DNA from: an uncultured Tenacibaculum sp.
Lineage (GTDB): Bacteria; Bacteroidota; Bacteroidia; Flavobacteriales; Flavobacteriaceae
Length of the DNA: 64,000 nt
Direction: 5' to 3'
Assembly (NCBI RefSeq): GCF_947499065.1
Contig: NZ_CANMMT010000004.1
Location: 124,001 to 188,000 of the forward strand
Shown here: positions 11,801 to 20,800 of the stretch, in pieces
Layout of the letters: each line of letters begins with the position of its first letter
How positions within the stretch are numbered: the first letter of the stretch is position 1
Position numbers and translations under genes: made by a program
Notes under the pieces: generated by a model
The model's input: the letters and a program-made list of their open reading frames with translations, nothing else
Databases searched by the model: none
Told to the model about the DNA's origin: nothing

Positions 11801-14800
11801 ATGGAAGCTCATGTACTGAAGATATTATTGTAAATGTAGCAGCAGGCCAAGAGTTTACAGCAAGTATTACAGGAAATACAGATAGTACGTGTAATAATGC
11901 TGATAATGGAACAATTACTATAAATGCTTCAAATTATGGAGGAGCATCGTATGATTACAGTATTGACGGCGGAGCAAACTGGGTAAATACAACAGTGAAC
12001 CCAGTAACAATTACAGGATTAGATAATATTACGCATGATATTCGAGTACGAGCTACTGTAGGATTGTTAACATGTCCATTAAATTTAGGAACAGTAACAA
12101 TTTCAGAACCAGCAGCAGTAGGAGTAACAGCTACAATTACAAAACCAGCAACATGTGCTGCACCAACAGGAGCAACTATAGAAGCAGTAGCTACAGGAGG
12201 AACAGCACCGTATGAATATAGTATTGATGGAGGAACCACATGGCAAGCATCAGGAGTGTTCACCGCAATAGCAGCAAGTGGAACAGCTTATACTATTACA
12301 GCAAGAGATAGTAGAAACTGTGCTTCAACTAGTAATGCAACAATTACTGTAAATGCACCGGATACTGTTATGCATACAGCTACAGTAACGCAATGTTATA
12401 ATGGAAGTAATGGACAAATTATTGTTAATGTTGCACAAGGAAATGGTAATTACCAATTTAGTTTAGATGGAGGACCATGGCAAACACCAACTCCATCAAC
12501 AGCAACAACTTATACATTCTCGGGATTAACTCCAAAAACATATACAGTAGATGTACGAGATGGATCAGGGTGTGTATCGACTCAAACAAGTCATATATTA
12601 AATGATCAATTAGGTTTAACAACTACCTTAGTAGATGAGACTTGTAATACAGGACGAATTACAATCAACCCAACAGGAGGAGATACAAATTATAGATTTG
12701 CAGTAGTAACAAGTGGAACACCAGTAACGACAGGAGATTTCAATACAACGAATCCTGTAAATGTTGCTGCAGGAACATGGGATGTTTATGTACAAGATAA
12801 AAATGGAGGAACAGATTTTTGTCAAGTAATGGAAACTGTAACAATTCAAAGGATTGCAGATCCAACAATTACTACATCTGCGGTTCAACCAAATTGTAAT
12901 GGTGAAACTGGAACAGTAAATGTTGTTATATCAAATGGAACAGCACCATTTAGTGCAACAATCAATAGTACAACAGGAACATATACGGTAACACAACCAG
13001 GTTTAAATACTAATAATGTATCATTTACAGGTTTAAATTCAGGTACTTATGAGATTGTTGTAACTGATGCAAATGGATGTAATATTCCTATGCCATACCC
13101 AACAGAAATAATTACTGTACCAACTGCATTAGCAGGAGGATTGGCAGCTGAAACAGATTTAGCATGTAATGCAACAGGAGGTACAATATTAGGAGGAATA
13201 ACTTTTACAGCACCAACTGGAGGAACTCCTGCATATACGTATTTTTATAGAGTAAATGGAGCACCTTTACCAAACCCATTCATACAAGTAACAGGAACTT
13301 CAGTATCTAATTTAGCAGCAGGTACTTATAATACAAGAGTAGTGGATGCAAACGGTTGTTTCTTAGACTTGAATAATGTTGTTATAGATCCATTACCAAC
13401 TGCACCAACTTTTGGAATACCAACTATTGTATATAATTGTGACGGAACAGGAAATGTAACCATTATCCCAACACCAGCAGGAGCTTATACTTATAGTTTA
13501 GACGGTGGAGCTCCACAAGCAACCGCTACTTTTAATAATGTTGCAGTAGGTCCACATACAATAACAGTAGGTTATGGAAGTGCTTGTACAACAGATGTTT
13601 TAGTAAATGTAGAACCAAATAATGCTTTTGATGCTACAATTACTGCTAGTACAGGAAATAATTGTAATGCTTCAAATGATGGAACAATTACAATTGAAGC
13701 AATCAACGTTACAGGTAATTTTGATTATTCAACAGATGGAGGAACTAACTGGAATACTACAACTTCAAACCCATTTACAATAACAGGTTTATCAGCAGGA
13801 AGTCAAACTGTAATGGTAAGGCCAGATAATAGTTCGCCAGCAGCATGTACTAGAACAATAGGAACTGTAATTTTAGCAGACCCTACAGTTTTATCAGTTA
13901 CAGCAGCAATTACAAAAGAAGCGAGTTGTGCAGCACCAACAGGAGCAACAATTGAAGCTACACCAACCGGAGGAACAGCACCATATAGATATAATATAAA
14001 TGGAGGAGCTTGGCAAATATCACCTGTCTTTACAGGAGTTGCAGCAAGTGGAACAGCCTATACTATTAATATAGAAGACGCTAATAATTGTACGTCTTCA
14101 ACAACAGTAACCGTAAATTCACCATCAACAGTAGCGTTCGATGTTGTACCACAAGTATGTTATAATGGAACTAATGGAGAGTTGGTAGTTACAGTTACTT
14201 CAGGAGGAGGTAACTATCAGTTTAGTTTAAATGGTGGACCTTTACAAGGATCGACAACTAACACTTATACATTTACAGGTTTAACAAACGGAACTTATAG
14301 TGTAACTGTACAAGATGGTTTAGGGTGTACAACAACAACCAATAACCATATTATAAACCCTCAATTATTAGCAACAACAACAGTTACAGATGCAAGTTGT
14401 AATACAGGACAGATATTGGTGAATCCTACAGGAGGAGCAGGTAGTTATGTGTTTTCTTTAGTAGCAGCAAATGCGGCACAACCAGCTGATGGAACATTCA
14501 ATAATACAAATCCAATAGCAACTGGAAACGGTACATATGATGTATATGTAAGAGATAATAATGGAACAGCTCCGTATTGTCAATTTATAATAGAAGATGT
14601 CGTAGTAAATCAAATACCAAATGTAGCTATAGTAAGACCTGTTACTGTGAATCAGCCTACATGTAATGGAGATACAGGAAGTATTGATTTACAAATAAAT
14701 AATGGACAAGGACCACATACAATAGTTGTAACAAATGGTTTAGGTCCGGTAACTACAGTTAATAATTTCACGGGAACAAGTACGAGTTTCAATAATTTAG

Positions 14801-17800
14801 TAGCTGAAACTTATACAATCACCATAACTGATGCATTGGGATGTTCTGATACTGAAACAGTAACATTAACTAATCCACCAGCATTAACAGCAACTCTAAC
14901 ACCAATATTGCCTACTTGTGGAACACCTTTTGCAGGAAATGAAGCGCTTTTTGGATTCCAATTTACAGGGTATCCAGTTGTAGCGCCATATACATTAGAA
15001 TTTAGTGATGATGGTGGAGCAACTTGGCAAACTTCAGATAGTTTTACAGGAATTAATTCAGGTACAACAGTAAATCCTGTTATTAGAGTATTAGATACTG
15101 ATGGAGTAACAGTTCGTTGTATAGAAAGCCTTGGAGCTTATGAAGTTCCATACACTGTTGAAGGACTGATAGTTAATCCAGTTACTAATCCAGGAACTTG
15201 TGTAGGAGGTTTCAGTGTAACCGTTGAAGCAATAGGAGGAGTTGGTCCTTTTAGGTTTATTCTAAATGACCCAACAGTACCAGTTGGAGCATGGTTACCG
15301 CCTGATACAACAAGTCCAACACCACCAGCTCAAGATAGAACAAGAACTTTTACAGGTTTAATACCTGGTTTAAATTATGATTTCTATGTTGTTGATTTAA
15401 ATGAGAATGCAGCAGGAGCAGTGGTTGGAGATCCTTCAGATGATTGTATTAAGCAGAACATAGAAAATATTTACGATGTATTTGCACCATCTGTACCTAT
15501 TTCAAGTACAGTAAATAATAATCAATGTAATGGAGCTAGTAACGGAGAAATAACTTTTACAATAGATAATACTTCTGGAGATTTAATTCTTCCTTTTAAT
15601 TGGACTTTATATAAAAGAAATCCAGTTACGAATATTGGTGCAGCAGTGACTAATAATGTAGGAGAAACAAGTTTAACTATTACAACAGGAGGGCTAGATG
15701 CAGGAGATTATTATATACAATTAACTAATACAACAGGAGGACCACCAGTATGTGAGTTTGGAAGTTTAGATGTAACAATTGATGAAGGTTTACCAATATC
15801 TGGTACTTTAAATGCTGTTAACAATATTACTTGTGATGTTGACGGTCTTGTTAGAATTGAAAATATTTTAGGAGGTTTTGGAGGTTATACTTATGCAGCA
15901 ACTGTTTATGAAACAGGAAATGCAGGAAATGCAGTTGCACATACATTAACTGGTAATACAATTACTGTTAGTAATACAGCTGCTAATACAGCTGGAGCAA
16001 CTTCAGTAGATGTAGAAGTATTAGTTACAGATAGCAGTGGATGTACTACTAATTTAGGACCTGTAACAATAACCTTAAGTCCTTCACCTACAGTAGCAGC
16101 GGTACCTAATAGTTGTGATGCTAATAAAACAATTACAATTACAGCAGGAAGTGGAACACCACCATACCAATACTCTACAGATGGAGGTACAACATATAGT
16201 ACTCCTACAACTAATACAACATATTTAGCAGAAGGATTAACTCCTGCAAGTTATAATGTAATAGTAAAAGATGCGAATGGTTGTACAAGTCCTACAGTAG
16301 TAAGAACTATACAAGCACCATTAGATTTTACATTAGTTCAAACTAAAAATATTGATTGTTCTGGTACACCAGAAGCAGCAGTAGAAATTAATGTAACTTC
16401 AGGTTCAGCATTAGCTAATTATGAATATGAAATAGCAGGGCCAAGTGCAGTAGTTGCAAGAACAGCTTTAGGAACTAATCCTTTAACTTTCAATCCAACA
16501 ACAGCAGGAACATATACGGTAACAATACATGACACAGCTGAAACTCCAAATTGTTCAGTAACAAAAACAATAGACATTGCAGCAAGAGTAGAACCTAACT
16601 TTACAGCAACGCCTACAGTAAATGATATTTGTGATGGAGCAAGTACAGGAGAAATTACAGTAACTACTATAGATAATGGAATTTTACCATTAAACTATAC
16701 TATTACTCCAGATCCAGCAGCAGCAGGAACAATTTCTTCAGCAGCAGGAGTTGTATTTAGTAATTTACCAGCAGGTAATTATACAATAACGGGTACATCA
16801 ACTGTAAATAGCTGCCCTAGGTCTATTGCGGTAGAAATTAGAGATTTAAATCCAATTGTGCCACCAGCACCAGTTGTAACTCAGTTTGCTTGTACAACAG
16901 GAAATGTTGTGAATACAGCTACAGTAACATTGCCAGGTGGAACAACAGGTGGAACAGGTACATACACTAGAGTAGTATTTACATATACGCCAGCAACAGG
17001 AGCGGTAGAAACTCAAGATAGTGCTAGTTTAAGTTTTTCAACTACAAACACTTCTGGAGGACCTGTTACTATTGTCGTATATGATGATAAAGGATGTTCT
17101 TCAGCAATAGTGAATACAGCAATAACAGAGTTTAATGCAATTAGTGCACCAGTAGTAACAGTAGATAATGATATTCCTTGTAATACAGGAGTAGGTGAAG
17201 ATATTACAGTTACTTATACCTCAGTAGCGGCAATGGCTGCAAATATTACTATTGAAGGAATTAATGGAAATGTATATGCTGCAGTAACAAACACAACAGG
17301 AATTTTTAATAACTTACCAACAGGAGATTATAAAATAACTATTGCAGCTCCTCCTCTTACAACAGGATGTCAGTTAGAAACTTTCCATACCGTTGGAGTA
17401 GCGCCACAATTTGATATATTAATATCTGATGTAACTAATGAAACCTGTAAAATGAATGATGATGGTAGTGCTTTGTTAGATTTTAACCCAGCCACACCAT
17501 ATGCAGGAAATTACAATTATACAGTATATCATGCAGCCACAAATGCAATTGAAAGAACGGTTAATGGATTAACAGGAAATTCTTCAATAGCTAATTTAGC
17601 AGCAGGAGAATATTATGTAATTGCTACATTAACTTCAACAGGAGCACCTTTCTGTACAGCAAGGTCAGCAAACTTTACAATTGAAGAGCCAGCAAATCCA
17701 TTATTAGTAAATGGAGTAGTAAACCCACCAGTAAGTTGTAATGGCGGATCAGATGGAACAATTACAGCTAGTGCAACAGGAGGTTGGGGAAGTTACCAAT

Positions 17801-20800
17801 ATCAATTAGAAGATTTAGCTAATAATGTAATTGGAGGTTATACATATAGTAATAACAATGTATTTACAGGCTTAGCTCCAGGAGACTATAGAATTAGAGT
17901 TACTGATGGAAATGGTTGTCCAAGATCTCAAGATATTAATATACCAACCCCTGCACCAGTAACTTTTGGAGTAACAGATAATGACAATGTTTGTGATTCA
18001 AGTACAGGTGGAAGCATTACTATAAATGCTACAGGAGGAACAGGAACTTATGTATATAGTTTAACAGTTGGTACAACAGTTGTAGCTACTCACACATCAA
18101 CATCAGCTACACATACATTTACTAACTTAGGAGATGCATTATATATAGTTAATGTAAAAGATTCTAATAGTTGTGATGCAGGAACACCAACAAATGTTAC
18201 AATATCACCAAACTTAGATTTCTCATTAACAGAAACTAAGAAGTTAGATTGTTCAGGAACACCAGCAGCATCTGTAAGTTTAAATATATTATCAGGTTCA
18301 GGAACTTACGACTATGAAGTTGTCGGGTTAATAAGTGGAACGTTAGTAGCACAAACATCAACAGGTGGAGTTAACCCATTAGTATTTAATCCAACAGTAG
18401 CAGATACTTATACAGTAACAGTTACTGATACAGGAGCGAATCCAGATTGTTCAATAAGTAAAACAATTGTAGTTCAACCAGAGTTACGACCAGATTTTAC
18501 AGCAGTAGCAACGACAAATAATATTTGTAATGGAGATGCAACAGGAGTAATTCAGTTAACAGCAACAGATAATGGAATATTACCATTAACATATACGATA
18601 AGTTCGGTGCCTGCAGCAGCAGCGACTGGAGTAACACTTAATGCAGCGAGTCAAACTTTTGAAAATTTACCTGCAGCTGTTTATACAATAACAGGAACAG
18701 GAACCAATAGTTGTCCAACTGTAAGAACAGTAACGATATCGGATAATGCTATAATTGATGTTTCAGGAGCAGTAACAGTAGCAGAGTTTGGATGTACAAC
18801 AGGAAATACGACAAACAATGCAACGATAACTATCAACAAAGGAAATATTACAGGAGGTACAACAAATTATGTGAGAGCAGTGTTTATTGATGCAGGAACA
18901 GGAACAGTTCTTCAAGATAGTGGAAGTTTCGTTTATACATCAACAAATGAAGCAGGAGGAAACTATACAATAAATGTATATGATGACAAAGGATGTTTAG
19001 GAACAGTAGGAGCAACTATTCAACCATTTGAAAGATTAATAGATGCAACAATCACAGTGACTAAAGCAATTGATTGTGCTACAGGAGAAAATATTACAGT
19101 TAAGATAAATCCAGATATAGCAAATGCAAGTTATACCATAACAGGAGCAGGTACAGGATTTACTGCAACACAAGTAGTACCAACAGCAACAGATGCAGCA
19201 ACATTTACAGGATTGGCAACTGATAACTATACAATAACTATTACTCACCCAGTAACAAGATGTATCTTATCAACAGCTCATATAGTAGAAGCTGCACCTA
19301 CATTTACATTAGATATTGATAATATTCAAAATGTAACATGTTTTGGAACGACTTCAGGAAGTTCAGAGTTAATCTTTAGTACAAGTACTCCATATACAGG
19401 AAATTATACATATGAAATTTTCAATGTAGGAGGAGTAACAACAGGTATAACAGGAAATGGAGTAGGAAATGTAGTAGAGTCATTAACTGGATTAGGAGCA
19501 GGAAACTATTATGTTTCAGTAACGATGACCGATAGTCCATTCTGTCCAGTACAATCTCCAAACTTTGAAATTCAAGGACCAGCAGGAGCATTAGGAGTTA
19601 GCGGAGTAGTTAATCCACCAGTAAGTTGTAATGGAGGGTCAGATGGAACTATCACAGCAACAGGTACTAATGGTTGGGGAAGTTATGATTACCAATTAGA
19701 ATTCTTAGCAGGAGGAGTTGTAGGTACTTATACATATAGTAATAATAATGTGTTTACAGGATTAGCATCAGGAGATTATAGAATTAGAGTAAGAGACGCG
19801 AATGGATGTTTAAACGAAGCTACAGTGAACGTACCTGTGCCAACACCAGTAACTTTTGGAGTAACAGATAATGACAATGTTTGTGATTCAAGTACAGGTG
19901 GAAGCATTACTATAAATGCTACAGGAGGAACAGGAACTTATGTATATAGTTTAACAGTTGGAGGAACAGTAGTGGCTACCCACACATCAACATCAGCTAC
20001 ACATACATTTACTAACCTAGGTGGAGATTTATATGTAGTAAATGTAAAAGATTCTAATAGTTGTGATGCAGGAACACCAACGAATGTAACAATATCACCA
20101 AACTTAGATTTCTCATTAATAGAGACTAAAAAGTTAGATTGTTCAGGAACACCAGCAGCAGCGGTAAGCTTAAATATATTATCTGGTTCAGGAACTTATG
20201 AATATGAAGTAGTAGGAGCAGCAAGTGGAACCTTAGTTGCTCAAACAACAACAGGTGGAGTTAATCCATTAGTATTTAACCCAACTGTAGCTGATACTTA
20301 TACAGTAACAATAACAGATACGGGGGCAAACCCAGATTGTTCAATAAGCAAAACAATTGTAATTCAGCCAGCATTGCAGCCAACATTTACAGCGGTAGCA
20401 ACAACGAATAATATTTGTAATGGAGATGCAACAGGAGTAATCCAATTATCAGCAACAGATAATGGAATATTACCATTAACATATACGATAAGTTCGGTGC
20501 CTGCAGCAGCAGCGACTGGAGTAACACTTAATGCAGCGAGTCAAACTTTTGAAAATTTACCTGCAGCTGTTTATACAATAACAGGAACAGGAACCAATAG
20601 TTGTCAAACAGTAAGAACAGTAACAATATCGGAGAATGCAACGATAGATCTTTCATTAGCAGTTGGAGTAGTAGAATTTGCCTGTACAACAGGAAACACG
20701 ACGAACAATGCAACTGTAACTGTTAACAAAGGAAATATTACTGGAGGAACAGGAAATTATGTAAGAGCAATATTTGTATACGATAATGGAACGCCAGGAG

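Noticed and set aside
11955..12263. Open reading frames on the opposite strand of sprB (also 10311-10574, 12628-12888, 19036-19248, 22325-22540)
   Set aside because: They arise because the Gly/Thr/Ala-rich repeats use few codons. The products are low-complexity, have no start signals and lie entirely inside sprB.
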